A program made the translations under genes and the position numbers. Positions 1-6,076 of a DNA stretch of 20,413 bases are shown here, one piece after another (positions within the stretch are counted from its first letter, which is position 1; each line of letters opens with the position of its first letter). The stretch is from a virus. The stretch covers positions 1-20,413 of IMG/VR virus record IMGVR_UViG_3300042542_002927. One strand, given 5' to 3'. The notes under the pieces are model-generated. The model was given only the letters and a program-made list of their open reading frames with translations. It was not told where the DNA came from and ran no database searches.

Positions 1-1
1 G

Positions 2-475
2 ACTATACGTTTGAATGGTACATCAGATTTGTCTTATGAGAAGTATAGGGTATTTGAAGGCAAAAATATTTTTGAATTGTTTCCTAGTGTACAATTTTAT
101 GATTATACTAAAAATTGGACTAGATTTGAAAAGGAATTGCCTAGCAATTATCATTTGACATTTAGTCGTTCTGAAAGCAATCATGACAAGGCTATTGAGT
201 TATTGAACAAGGGTATCAATGTGGCTATGGTATTTGACAAGTTACCTAGTATCTATGAAGGTTTTGAAGTTATCAATGCAGATTTGGATGATTTAAGGTT
301 TTTGGATAAGAAAGGTGTTATATGTGGTTTGAAGTATAAAAAAATGACTGGCAAGGGTGCAAATAACCTATTGGCTTTTGAAAGTGGTTTTGCGATACGT
401 ACACAAGCTAGTGTGGACCAAAAACTTAAAAAGGCTTATAAAAAAACTGAAAAAGATTTGGTAGTATCAGAATAA
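2..475 (+). CDS. Gene product 88-type phage protein, 3' part
   Basis: The reading frame is open from base 2 to the stop at 475, so the gene begins before the window; the visible residues start T-I-R-L-N-G-T-S. The order of motifs (RLNGTSDLSYEK, FPSVQFYDYTKNW, HLTFSRSESN, then a lysine-rich tail) is what I recall for the phage gene product 88 family, whose biochemical role is not known. The next promoter's -33 box lies inside its last codons and a strong terminator follows the stop. The family call rests on memory of the pattern, not on a search. Confidence 0.7.
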   Translation, partial: TIRLNGTSDLSYEKYRVFEGKNIFELFPSVQFYDYTKNWTRFEKELPSNYHLTFSRSESNHDKAIELLNKGINVAMVFDKLPSIYEGFEVINADLDDLRFLDKKGVICGLKYKKMTGKGANNLLAFESGFAIRTQASVDQKLKKAYKKTEKDLVVSE

Positions 476-488
476 TTTCTTATCTTTG
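457..488 (+). promoter_or_regulatory. Promoter inside a gene end and terminator
   Basis: TTTG 457-460, 20-nt spacer, TATCTTTG 481-488. The -33 box is coding sequence of the gp88-type gene, and the last base of the -7 box is the first base of the terminator stem. A transcript would start near 493-497, inside the left arm, and so could not form that hairpin. Confidence 0.6.
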
Positions 489-525
489 TACCGTTGATGA
501 TAACAAGTCAACGGTACATTTTTTT
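488..525 (+). terminator. Intrinsic terminator of the gp88-type gene
   Basis: A perfect 10-bp stem (GTACCGTTGA 488-497 with TCAACGGTAC 508-517) has a 10-nt loop and is followed by A and seven T. It sits 12 nt after the stop codon. Confidence 0.9.
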
Positions 526-603
526 AAAGGGAATGGGAAGTATACTCCATAATACTTATATATTACCTATCTAAAAAATAATTTAAAAAAAGTTACATAA
601 AAG
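495..603 (+). ncRNA. Possible small RNA with GTATACTCCA core (copy C)
   Basis: There is no ORF between 476 and 674. A promoter (457-488) fires into this gap, and 47 nt past its -7 box lies GGGAAGTATACTCCA (535-549), the core shared with the other three gaps. The 3' end is not defined; 550-603 is very AT-rich. The evidence is the shared core plus promoter placement only. Confidence 0.3.
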
Positions 604-634
604 TTTGGAAATTCAATTATTTTTCTTATCTTTG
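604..634 (+). promoter_or_regulatory. Promoter of the DUF932 gene
   Basis: TTTG 604-607, 19-nt spacer, TATCTTTG 627-634. The leader is about 35 nt with no Shine-Dalgarno. Confidence 0.85.
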
Positions 635-674
635 CATTGTTCAATTAATCATTCACTTAAAAAAACTAATTATT

Positions 675-1583
675 ATGAGTAACATCAAAACACAAACACA
701 AGAAATCTTAACAGCACATGGTTTGGATTTCACTATTGAAAAAGCACCTATGGTAGCTATTGACAAGCAAGGCAACCAAGTTGCAAGTCCTTATTTTGGG
801 CTTATCAACAGTCAGTCCAATGAAGTTATCAATACTGTAAAAGAGGGCTATACAGTATCACAAAACCACGATATTGTGGAAATGGTATTGCGTGGTATGG
901 AACGCTTTGGTGACAAGTTGACCGTATCAAAAGCTGGCTCATTGAACGGTGGTCGCAAGGTATTTATGCAGTTGGCTATTGACGGTATGAGCAAGGTAGC
1001 TGATGACATTATCAAGCGTTATGTGACTATCATTGATAGCAATGACGGTAGTACATCATTAAGTATTGGTATTGGAGATTTGACTATGAGTTGTTCAAAT
1101 CAGTTTGCTAAATTTTACAAGTCGGGTGACGCTAAATTCAGACATACGGCTACGCTAGAACAAAAGCTACGTACAATACCTATGTTGATTGAAAATGCTT
1201 TGGCTGAAAGCCTACGTCAAGTTGAATTATACAGACGATTTGTAAGCACTCCTGTATCAAGAAGATTGGCAGATGAAATGGTAAAACACGTATTGGGTTA
1301 TGACAGAGAGATTACATCTACGCTTGTATTATCAGAGAAATCAACACGTTCTATCAACACTATGGACAAGTTGTATGCTCACATTGAAAAGGAAATAGCA
1401 CAGAAAGGTCAGAATGTATGGGGATTGCATAGTGGGGTTACATCATTTACCACTCACGAAATGAGCAGTCCAAAGCGTGACAATGGTCGTATTGAAAGCA
1501 CGCTTATTGGAAATGCTTATAATATGAATCAAAAGTCTTTGAACTTTGCAATGGGCAAAAGTGGACTTTTGGAAATGGCATAA
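675..1583 (+). CDS. DUF932 (phage/plasmid-like) protein
   Basis: This 302-residue protein has the layout I know for DUF932: an N-terminal segment ending in a Y-G-L-I-type motif (SPYFGLINSQ), then VNTVKEGYTVSQNHDIVEMV and a central part with GGRKVFMQLAI, IIDSNDGSTSLSIG and TMSCSNQFAK. The family is common in phages and plasmids and its function is unresolved; association with recombination or single-strand DNA has been suggested. The length looks complete. ATG 675 is chosen because it follows the promoter leader directly. A GAAA-loop terminator follows the stop at once. Confidence 0.85.
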   Translation: MSNIKTQTQEILTAHGLDFTIEKAPMVAIDKQGNQVASPYFGLINSQSNEVINTVKEGYTVSQNHDIVEMVLRGMERFGDKLTVSKAGSLNGGRKVFMQLAIDGMSKVADDIIKRYVTIIDSNDGSTSLSIGIGDLTMSCSNQFAKFYKSGDAKFRHTATLEQKLRTIPMLIENALAESLRQVELYRRFVSTPVSRRLADEMVKHVLGYDREITSTLVLSEKSTRSINTMDKLYAHIEKEIAQKGQNVWGLHSGVTSFTTHEMSSPKRDNGRIESTLIGNAYNMNQKSLNFAMGKSGLLEMA

Positions 1584-1589
1584 GGGATT

Positions 1590-1610
1590 GGGGGGTGAAA
1601 ACCCCCTTTT
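1590..1610 (+). terminator. Terminator of the DUF932 gene
   Basis: Stem GGGGGT 1591-1596 with ACCCCC 1601-1606, a GAAA tetraloop, then TTTT. It starts 7 nt after the stop codon. Confidence 0.85.
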
Positions 1611-1628
1611 CAAGTGTTGATAACTTTG

Positions 1629-1660
1629 TTTGTTTGATTGAGAAAAAAGTCGTACCTTTA
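1629..1660 (+). promoter_or_regulatory. Degenerate promoter with -7 box in a hairpin
   Basis: TTTG 1629-1632, exactly 20 nt, then TACCTTTA 1653-1660, which departs from consensus at its last base. The -7 box overlaps the left arm and loop of the hairpin at 1643-1677. It would read antisense to the candidate small RNA on the minus strand. It may be a decayed remnant. Confidence 0.35.
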
Positions 1661-1678
1661 TGAGTTGCGGCTTTTTTT
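1643..1678 (+). terminator. Second hairpin terminator after DUF932
   Basis: Arms 1643-1654 and 1666-1677 pair over 12 bp with two G-U wobbles when read as plus-strand RNA, and end in seven T. On the minus strand the wobbles become A-C mismatches, so plus is the likely working strand. A weak minus-strand terminator role for the small RNA is still possible because U-runs flank both sides. Confidence 0.65.
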
Positions 1679-1757
1679 CTATATATGGGTATTAGAGTTT
1701 AGGGTAGGTTGGAGTATACCTTCCGTTAGCTTGTGACTATCGTCCCGTCTTAATGAC
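1643..1757 (-). ncRNA. Candidate small antisense RNA (copy A)
   Basis: A minus-strand promoter (1762-1793) reads into a gap without ORFs. The predicted transcript carries ACGGGACGAT, then CGGAAGGTATACTCCA, then a C- and A-rich tail. Both blocks recur in the same order and at similar spacing near 14640-14663 on the minus strand. Its 3' end may be the U-flanked hairpin at 1643-1677. No coding potential was seen. Confidence 0.5.
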
Positions 1758-1761
1758 TTTA

Positions 1762-1793
1762 CAAAGATGAGGATAATTTCTGACATTTCCAAA
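1762..1793 (-). promoter_or_regulatory. Minus-strand promoter of small RNA A
   Basis: On the minus strand TTTG (1793-1790), a 20-nt spacer and CATCTTTG (1769-1762). The -33 context TTTGGAAATGTCA matches the extended element seen on the plus strand. Confidence 0.6.
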
Positions 1794-1835
1794 TTTATTT
1801 TAGATTATTTTTCTAAAAATATTTTTTAATAAAAG

Positions 1836-1866
1836 TTTGGATATTCAGATTTTTTTCTTATCTTTG
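1836..1866 (+). promoter_or_regulatory. Promoter of the SprT-like gene
   Basis: TTTG 1836-1839, 19-nt spacer, TATCTTTG 1859-1866. It is divergent from the minus-strand promoter 43 nt upstream. Confidence 0.85.
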
Positions 1867-1890
1867 TATTCTAATCAAAAATAAAACATT

Positions 1891-2379
1891 ATGGAACTTA
1901 AAAAAGCAATGGTACTAGCAATCAATCTTATGGAACAGCATGGTCTTATGGACATGGGTTGGGGTTTTGGATTTGACAATGCGAAGCGTAGATTTGGCGT
2001 ATGTAAATATCGTAGCAAAGTCATTGGATTGTCAAAGCATTTGGTTGAATTGAATAATGAGGCTAGAGTAAAGAATACTATACTACATGAGATTGCACAC
2101 GCTCTTGTGGGACATAAGAACGGACATAATGATATATGGAGGACTAAGGCACTGGAGATTGGTTGTAATGGTGAGCGTTGTTATGATAACAGCGAGGTAG
2201 CCACACCAGAAGCCAAATATGAGGCTGTATGTGGTGGTTGTGGTCATGTGCATAAGAAACACAAAAGACCAACAAGGATTGCATCATGTGGCAAGTGTAG
2301 TGGTGGTAGATACAATGAAACATACAGGCTTGTGTGGAAAACACAGGATGAAAGAAAATTTGCAAAAATATTTGGATAA
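1891..2379 (+). CDS. SprT-like zinc metalloprotease
   Basis: The 162-residue protein has the SprT arrangement: HEIAH at residues 66-70 supplies two zinc ligands and the catalytic Glu, His79 in GHNDIW is the likely third ligand, and Cys114, Cys117, Cys133 and Cys136 form a C-terminal zinc ribbon. Cellular SprT/Spartan proteins act on DNA-protein crosslinks; phage copies are common but their substrates are not known. The size fits a complete family member. The following promoter's TTTG is formed by the last Phe-Gly codons. A role in clearing proteins from phage DNA is inference. Confidence 0.88.
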   Translation: MELKKAMVLAINLMEQHGLMDMGWGFGFDNAKRRFGVCKYRSKVIGLSKHLVELNNEARVKNTILHEIAHALVGHKNGHNDIWRTKALEIGCNGERCYDNSEVATPEAKYEAVCGGCGHVHKKHKRPTRIASCGKCSGGRYNETYRLVWKTQDERKFAKIFG

Positions 2380-2402
2380 TTCAAATTAATTCCTTATCTT
2401 TG
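2371..2402 (+). promoter_or_regulatory. Promoter overlapping the SprT gene end
   Basis: TTTG 2371-2374 within the SprT coding end, 20 nt, TATCTTTG 2395-2402. It serves the two-gene unit 2428/2670. Confidence 0.85.
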
Positions 2403-2427
2403 TATCATAATCAAAAACACTAGTATC

Positions 2428-2667
2428 ATGGAAAACATCAGATTGGTTGAAATCAACACCACAGCTTGGGAAGAAGAAAATATCATATTGGTAACAGATT
2501 TGACAGATGAGCAAATCAAAGAGGTTATCACACCTATCGTATTAAAGGAACGCAATAGCGATGAAGAGTATCACAATGATACGTTATGTGAGGCATTGCG
2601 TGAGGCATATCCTACAAGTGTGATACTGGATTATGGGAGTGATAACTTTGATAAAATTACGATATAA
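2428..2667 (+). CDS. Small acidic protein of unknown function
   Basis: A 79-residue acidic protein. I do not recognise a family. It has an N-terminal strand-rich stretch (IILVTDLTDEQIKEVITPIV) followed by a likely helix. The ATG follows the promoter leader with its conserved TAATCAAA. The stop is 2 nt before the ATG of the next small gene, so the two are probably one mRNA. Confidence 0.8.
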   Translation: MENIRLVEINTTAWEEENIILVTDLTDEQIKEVITPIVLKERNSDEEYHNDTLCEALREAYPTSVILDYGSDNFDKITI

Positions 2668-2669
2668 TC

Positions 2670-2828
2670 ATGGCAAAATCAACACCTTGTAAAATACGCC
2701 TACATGGGCAAACTAGAGAGATACTAACAAGTGAGTTCTCAAGCATAGCTAAAGCCAAAGAGTGGATAAATCTATGTTGGGATAGACCTTATACAATTGT
2801 GAAAATAAATTTGGATAAGTCAATTTAA
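2670..2828 (+). CDS. 52-residue hypothetical protein
   Basis: A short gene starting 2 nt after the preceding stop and ending inside the next promoter. The product (MAKSTPCKIRLHGQTREILT and on) is basic, with a predicted helix around AKAKEWINLCW. There is no promoter of its own and no family that I recognise. Tight coupling and the absence of any other gene in this stretch are the grounds for calling it. Confidence 0.65.
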   Translation: MAKSTPCKIRLHGQTREILTSEFSSIAKAKEWINLCWDRPYTIVKINLDKSI

Positions 2829-2841
2829 TTGCTTATCTTTG
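2810..2841 (+). promoter_or_regulatory. Promoter of gene 2863
   Basis: TTTG 2810-2813, 20 nt, TATCTTTG 2834-2841. The -33 box is within the last codons of the 52-residue gene. Confidence 0.85.
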
Positions 2842-2862
2842 TATTCTAAACAAATAAACATT

Positions 2863-3210
2863 ATGGCAAAATTACCCAAAGCAATACTCAATGAAAAAAT
2901 CAAGGACTTAGGTCTTATTGATGAGAATGACAAACCCATAAGTTTTGCCAAGTTCAAACAGCGTATCGACATACACCAATACGGAAAGGGACAGCGTAGG
3001 TTGTTTATCTTATTCATAGGACAGCCAAAAGAAAATTTGTTGGCGTTTTATCCACCAACCGATACACGCCCTAGTATGTTAAAGACAGCGTATGAGTATC
3101 TAGTAGATACCATAACTACTAGTATGAAACAGGCGTATGAGGATGATAATGTAATGTGGGGCAATTGTGGTTATCCACTATCTTATGGTAGTCTAAGAGC
3201 ATATTTTTAA
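2863..3210 (+). CDS. Hypothetical protein, 115 residues
   Basis: The start is ATG 2863. An upstream in-frame ATG at 2839 overlaps the -7 box and would not be on the mRNA. The product begins MAKLPKAILNEKIKDLGLI and has a hydrophobic strand (RRLFILFIGQ) followed by an aromatic C-terminal part. I recognise no domain. The first six residues are the same as those of the zinc-ribbon gene at 5242, but the rest is unrelated. Confidence 0.8.
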   Translation: MAKLPKAILNEKIKDLGLIDENDKPISFAKFKQRIDIHQYGKGQRRLFILFIGQPKENLLAFYPPTDTRPSMLKTAYEYLVDTITTSMKQAYEDDNVMWGNCGYPLSYGSLRAYF

Positions 3211-3217
3211 AAATAAA

Positions 3218-3249
3218 TTTGGTAGTATCAAATAAATTACTTATTTTTG
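3218..3249 (+). promoter_or_regulatory. Promoter of gene 3272
   Basis: TTTG 3218-3221, 20 nt, TATTTTTG 3242-3249. The upstream AAATAAA is shared with most promoters of the non-hairpin class. Confidence 0.8.
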
Positions 3250-3271
3250 TATTTATAAATAAAATTAAAAT

Positions 3272-3520
3272 ATGGAAACAAAAAAGGAAGACTTGATAAA
3301 TAAACTTAAACAAACGGGTGTAAGAATATCAGAAGTTAATCAAAATTTACACTGGGTTGAAATATATTTTGAAACAGTTGATTGTGTTTTAATGGAGAAG
3401 ATAGGTTCTGTTGTTAAAGAATTTTTCTATATTGAAGGTAGATATACACATTTACTTCCGAAGTTTATCGGTAAAAAGGGTTGTGTTTGTTTTATTTTTG
3501 ACGAGAATTTATTATCTTAA
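3272..3520 (+). CDS. Hypothetical protein upstream of attC-like repeat
   Basis: An 82-residue protein (METKKEDLINKLKQTGVRIS start) with alternating strand-like segments in the second half; no family is recognised. It has a standard phage-type promoter. Its stop is about 13 nt before the first attC-like repeat, the position a cassette gene would have relative to its own attC, so it may be the gene of a first cassette that later gained a phage promoter. Confidence 0.75.
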   Translation: METKKEDLINKLKQTGVRISEVNQNLHWVEIYFETVDCVLMEKIGSVVKEFFYIEGRYTHLLPKFIGKKGCVCFIFDENLLS

Positions 3521-3533
3521 TTTTTTATTACAC

Positions 3534-3625
3534 ATAACGGTTGAGTGTATGAGTAGTGTGGCTTTGCACATACTTTCAACTTACAAATAAATTTATTTAG
3601 CCACATTACTTATACATTTTGTTAT
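3534..3625 (+). repeat. attC-like interrupted inverted repeat 1
   Basis: ATAAC (3534-3538) pairs with GTTAT (3621-3625). Inside it, 3545-3563 pairs with 3599-3617 over 19 positions, three of them G-T. The two paired blocks are separated by a small asymmetric internal loop (GGTTGA against TTT). The total of 92 nt, terminal AAC...GTT boxes and two paired blocks match the layout of integron attC sites. The wobble pattern could instead mean a structured plus-strand RNA. Confidence 0.6.
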
Positions 3626-3646
3626 AGGTATGTAAAATTTACGGTT

Positions 3647-3802
3647 ATGAATAAAGAAAATGATTATTGGAAAGGTATATTAGTTGGATTTGCGGTAAGT
3701 ACAATTGTTTGGTGTACTCTATGGGCATTTGTTATTGGTAAAATAGACAAAGTTCATAAACAAGAACTTGACTATATAATAGAAAAACACCAAACAAAGT
3801 AG
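3647..3802 (+). CDS. 51-residue single-pass membrane protein, cassette-like
   Basis: The ORF starts MNKENDYWKGILVGFAVSTI and has one hydrophobic segment at about residues 9-31, followed by a charged helix, so it is a small inner-membrane protein with a cytoplasmic tail or the reverse. It has no phage-type promoter and ends in TAG, whereas neighbours mostly use TAA. It lies exactly between the two attC-like repeats, which suggests a mobile cassette. Its function is not known. Confidence 0.65.
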   Translation: MNKENDYWKGILVGFAVSTIVWCTLWAFVIGKIDKVHKQELDYIIEKHQTK

Positions 3803-3820
3803 GTAGTAAATTTTATTACC

Positions 3821-3952
3821 TATAACGGTTGAAGATATATGAAGTGGGAGCATCAAGGAGGTTCGATTCCTCAGGAGAACTATGGTATAAGTGTGAGTAG
3901 TGGAGATAGTGGGTTCGACTCCCACCTCCCATTTCATATATCTTTTGTTATA
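3821..3952 (+). repeat. attC-like inverted repeat 2 with T-arm insert
   Basis: TATAAC (3821-3826) pairs with GTTATA (3947-3952), and 3832-3850 pairs with 3926-3944 over 19 positions with one G-T. It opens with the same TAACGGTTGA motif as repeat 1 and ends in the same TTTGTTATA. The centre holds two tRNA T-arm-like hairpins: GAGG-TTCGATT-CCTC (3858-3872) and GTGGG-TTCGACT-CCCAC (3909-3925). Confidence 0.6.
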
Positions 3953-4065
3953 AAATCGTTTTAATGTTTTATAACTATTATATATACGCAAGTTTTTATA
4001 AAATATTGATTATCTATTTTATATAAGATAAAAATCAATTATTTTCTTAAAATTGTGAAAATAAT

Positions 4066-4096
4066 TTTGTGGTTTCATTTATTTTACTTATCTTTG
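4066..4096 (+). promoter_or_regulatory. Promoter of gene 4120
   Basis: TTTG 4066-4069, 19 nt, TATCTTTG 4089-4096. The stretch between the attC-like repeat and this promoter is AT-rich and holds no gene that I can see. Confidence 0.8.
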
Positions 4097-4119
4097 TATT
4101 CTAATCAAAACCCAGTATC

Positions 4120-4635
4120 ATGCAAATAGAACTAAAGAACATCAAGTTTAGTGAAGCACTATCGGAAGAAACCAATGCGTTTGTTGCTGATGTGTATGTA
4201 AACAAAGTAAAGGTAGCCTATGCCAAAAATGATGGTCATGGTGGTTGTACCTTTTATCATGCCTACTTGGGCAAAGGTGAAGTTGTCAAACAAGCTGAAG
4301 ATTTTTGTAAAGCGTTGCCACCTTTGAAGTATGGTGGTATGGAATTGCCAATGAGTTTGGAAATGAAAATTGACAATTTATTGAGTGATTGGTTAAAAGC
4401 CAAAGACCAAGCCAAGTTTGACAAAAAGCTACAAAAGGATATGCTCACAAGTTTGTGTATAAAAACACCTAATGGTTACACACAACTTACATGGAAAAGT
4501 GGCAGTCGTAATATTACCATAGCTGAATTGGTTAGTGTGCCGAATGGTCGTGAGGTATTAAAGAAGACCATAGCCCAAGCCAAAGCAGAGGGCAAAGAGG
4601 TATTAAACACAAACATACCACAACATTTATTTTAA
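4120..4635 (+). CDS. Conserved phage hypothetical protein, 171 residues
   Basis: The N-terminal half (SEETNAFVADVYVNKVKVAY, then KNDGHGGCTFYHAY) resembles a recurrent uncharacterised phage family as I recall it; the KNDGHGGCT block looks like a functional site or turn. A helical middle (residues 75-110, Lys-rich) and a C-terminal part end in NIPQHLF. The ATG follows a typical leader. No enzymatic motif is certain. Confidence 0.85.
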   Translation: MQIELKNIKFSEALSEETNAFVADVYVNKVKVAYAKNDGHGGCTFYHAYLGKGEVVKQAEDFCKALPPLKYGGMELPMSLEMKIDNLLSDWLKAKDQAKFDKKLQKDMLTSLCIKTPNGYTQLTWKSGSRNITIAELVSVPNGREVLKKTIAQAKAEGKEVLNTNIPQHLF

Positions 4636-4642
4636 AAATAAA

Positions 4643-4674
4643 TTTGGAAGTATCATTTATTTTTCTTATCTTTG
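4643..4674 (+). promoter_or_regulatory. Promoter of gene 4702
   Basis: TTTG 4643-4646, 20 nt, TATCTTTG 4667-4674, preceded by AAATAAA and 7 nt after the previous stop. Confidence 0.85.
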
Positions 4675-4701
4675 TATTCTAATCAAAACAAATAAATAAT
4701 C

Positions 4702-5172
4702 ATGGGAACAAGAAGTTTAACACACGTTATCGAAACTTACAAGGATAACGGTAAAAAGAAAAAGCAAACTCTATTAACTATGTATCGTCAGTATGACGGT
4801 TATCCAAGCGGACATGGTGCTGACCTTGTTGAGTTTTTGGAAGGTAGTAGAGTAGTTAATGGTTACTCAACATCTGATACAGAAAGTGAAAAACGAGTAT
4901 TCAATGGCACAGGTTGTCTTGCGGCTCAATTGGTTGCTCACTTCAAAAAAGGTATTGGTGGGTTCTACTTACACAGACCTAACGCCAAAGATTGTGGCGA
5001 GAACTACACTTATGACATCGAGGTTGATTCCGACACCAACCAAGTAACCTTGCGTTGCTATGAAATCGGCTACATGAATAAGAAAAACGAATACGTAAAT
5101 AAAAAGTGTATTTTGTTTGAGGGCAAAGCGGAGGCGTTTTTGGAAGCTGTAAAAGAAAAACAGGAAGCCTAA
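4702..5172 (+). CDS. Conserved phage hypothetical (MGTRSL family)
   Basis: The 156-residue product starts MGTRSLTHVIETY and carries YRQYDGYPSGHG at about residues 28-39, a signature I know from many phage and some bacterial hypothetical proteins. No catalytic activity is established for them. The C-terminal third is strand-rich and ends in a charged helix (EAFLEAVKEKQEA). A fused terminator-promoter follows immediately. Confidence 0.88.
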   Translation: MGTRSLTHVIETYKDNGKKKKQTLLTMYRQYDGYPSGHGADLVEFLEGSRVVNGYSTSDTESEKRVFNGTGCLAAQLVAHFKKGIGGFYLHRPNAKDCGENYTYDIEVDSDTNQVTLRCYEIGYMNKKNEYVNKKCILFEGKAEAFLEAVKEKQEA

Positions 5173-5177
5173 AAAAA

Positions 5178-5207
5178 AAGTGACACCATTATTTGGTGGT
5201 GTCACTT
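5178..5207 (+). terminator. Terminator with -33 box in its loop
   Basis: A perfect 11-bp stem, AAGTGACACCA (5178-5188) with TGGTGTCACTT (5197-5207), and loop TTATTTGG, which contains the next gene's TTTG. An A-run precedes it and a T-rich stretch follows. Confidence 0.85.
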
Positions 5208-5223
5208 ATTTTCTTTATCTTTG
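5192..5223 (+). promoter_or_regulatory. Promoter of gene 5242, -33 in terminator loop
   Basis: TTTG 5192-5195, 20 nt, TATCTTTG 5216-5223. The right arm of the terminator occupies most of the spacer. Confidence 0.85.
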
Positions 5224-5241
5224 TATTCTAAATAAAACAAT

Positions 5242-5499
5242 ATGGCAAAGTTACCAAAACCAAGATTCTATCAAGCAGTCCTAAAACCAATCAAAGGGAA
5301 TGTCCTTGACCACGTATACCCACACTTCAAAGGCAAGAACCAACTAACCATGACCGAACGTATGGGTAGTGAGGAGGCTAAGTGTCCCGACTGTAGCAAC
5401 AATGAATGGTTCCTTTTGCCCGATGACAGTGTAGCTGTTAGGGAGGGTGGCAAACCTTATATCGAATGTATCAACTGTGGATACCACACACATCTTTAA
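5242..5499 (+). CDS. Small zinc-ribbon protein
   Basis: An 85-residue protein with two Cys pairs, Cys48-x2-Cys51 and Cys76-x2-Cys79, typical of a zinc ribbon that binds nucleic acid or protein. The N-terminal half is basic (MAKLPKPRFYQAVLKPIKGN). The next gene, also Cys-rich, begins 19 nt after the stop without its own promoter, so both are likely on one mRNA. Confidence 0.82.
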   Translation: MAKLPKPRFYQAVLKPIKGNVLDHVYPHFKGKNQLTMTERMGSEEAKCPDCSNNEWFLLPDDSVAVREGGKPYIECINCGYHTHL

Positions 5500-5518
5500 T
5501 CAATTAAATCTAGATACT

Positions 5519-5809
5519 ATGGCTCAATCAAATCTTACGAAAGCGTTCAAAGCCCTACGCAAAAAGGGTTACTTTGCAAGACAAAACTTTTGGTGTTGTC
5601 AATCATGTGCGTGGTCAGCGATGACCGATGAGCAAGCCAAGAAGACTGTGTTCTATCACCAACAGGATGCGGATGACCTCCGTGAAATTAACAGCTGTCA
5701 CTTAGCGTGGAGTGGCAATGGACAGGAGATTGTAGAGGTTCTCAAGGAGAACGGCATTGAAGTGGATTGGAATGGCAGTGACGGTACAAGGATTAATATC
5801 ACTGTATAA
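5519..5809 (+). CDS. DUF6891-like protein
   Basis: The start is ATG 5519; an upstream in-frame ATG at 5447 lies inside the preceding gene and is rejected. The 96-residue product has ARQNFWCCQSCAW at residues 20-32, a CCxxC cluster (Cys26, Cys27, Cys30), then FYHQQDADDL, a pattern I associate with DUF6891. A later Cys60-His61 could complete a metal site. The function is not known. It is transcribed with the zinc-ribbon gene upstream. Confidence 0.8.
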   Translation: MAQSNLTKAFKALRKKGYFARQNFWCCQSCAWSAMTDEQAKKTVFYHQQDADDLREINSCHLAWSGNGQEIVEVLKENGIEVDWNGSDGTRINITV

Positions 5810-5813
5810 ATAA

Positions 5814-5838
5814 AAGGTACCAATTGATTTGGTACTTT
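5814..5838 (+). terminator. Short terminator fused to promoter
   Basis: GTACCAA 5817-5823 pairs with TTGGTAC 5829-5835 and is extended by a G-T and two A-T pairs to 5814 and 5838; the loop is TTGAT. The next gene's TTTG spans the loop and right arm. The T-tract is short (TTT). Confidence 0.65.
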
Positions 5839-5859
5839 CGAATAATTTAAATACCTTTA
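5828..5859 (+). promoter_or_regulatory. Promoter of leaderless gene 5864
   Basis: TTTG 5828-5831, 20 nt, TACCTTTA 5852-5859. Only 4 nt separate the -7 box from the ATG. Confidence 0.7.
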
Positions 5860-5863
5860 CAAA

Positions 5864-6076
5864 ATGGGTGCAGAAGAAACATATATAAAAAATATCATAA
5901 ATGGAATTCGAGGGTTACGGTTACGTAGTAAAACACCATCTGAGGTTAACGTTGGTTCGAACCTGAATCGTCTTAAGATACTAAATGAAGGGTTATATGA
6001 TGAGTACTTAACCAAATATACAAAAGCTTTAAAAGAATATAATAAACACAATGCGACAAAGAACCATATTAGTTAA
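5864..6076 (+). CDS. Hypothetical protein, probably leaderless
   Basis: A 70-residue basic protein (MGAEETYIKNIINGIRGLRL start) rich in helix-forming residues; no family is recognised. The ATG comes 4 nt after the -7 box. Its last 26 nt overlap the next gene in another frame, which suggests translational coupling. Confidence 0.72.
   Translation: MGAEETYIKNIINGIRGLRLRSKTPSEVNVGSNLNRLKILNEGLYDEYLTKYTKALKEYNKHNATKNHIS

Noticed and set aside
3844-3932. A functional class II tRNA gene
   Set aside because: Acceptor-like and T-arm-like parts are present, but there is no anticodon arm with a proper loop and no D-arm; a second T-arm is in its place.
3719-3991. 90-codon minus-strand frame
   Set aside because: Its VGVEPT-like and LLRNRTS-like stretches are typical of reading tRNA T-arm sequence backwards, and it crosses the inverted repeat and the cassette gene.
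5447-5518. Longer N-terminus of the DUF6891-like gene
   Set aside because: It would overlap the zinc-ribbon gene by 53 nt and adds residues with no match to the family pattern; ATG 5519 fits the family start.
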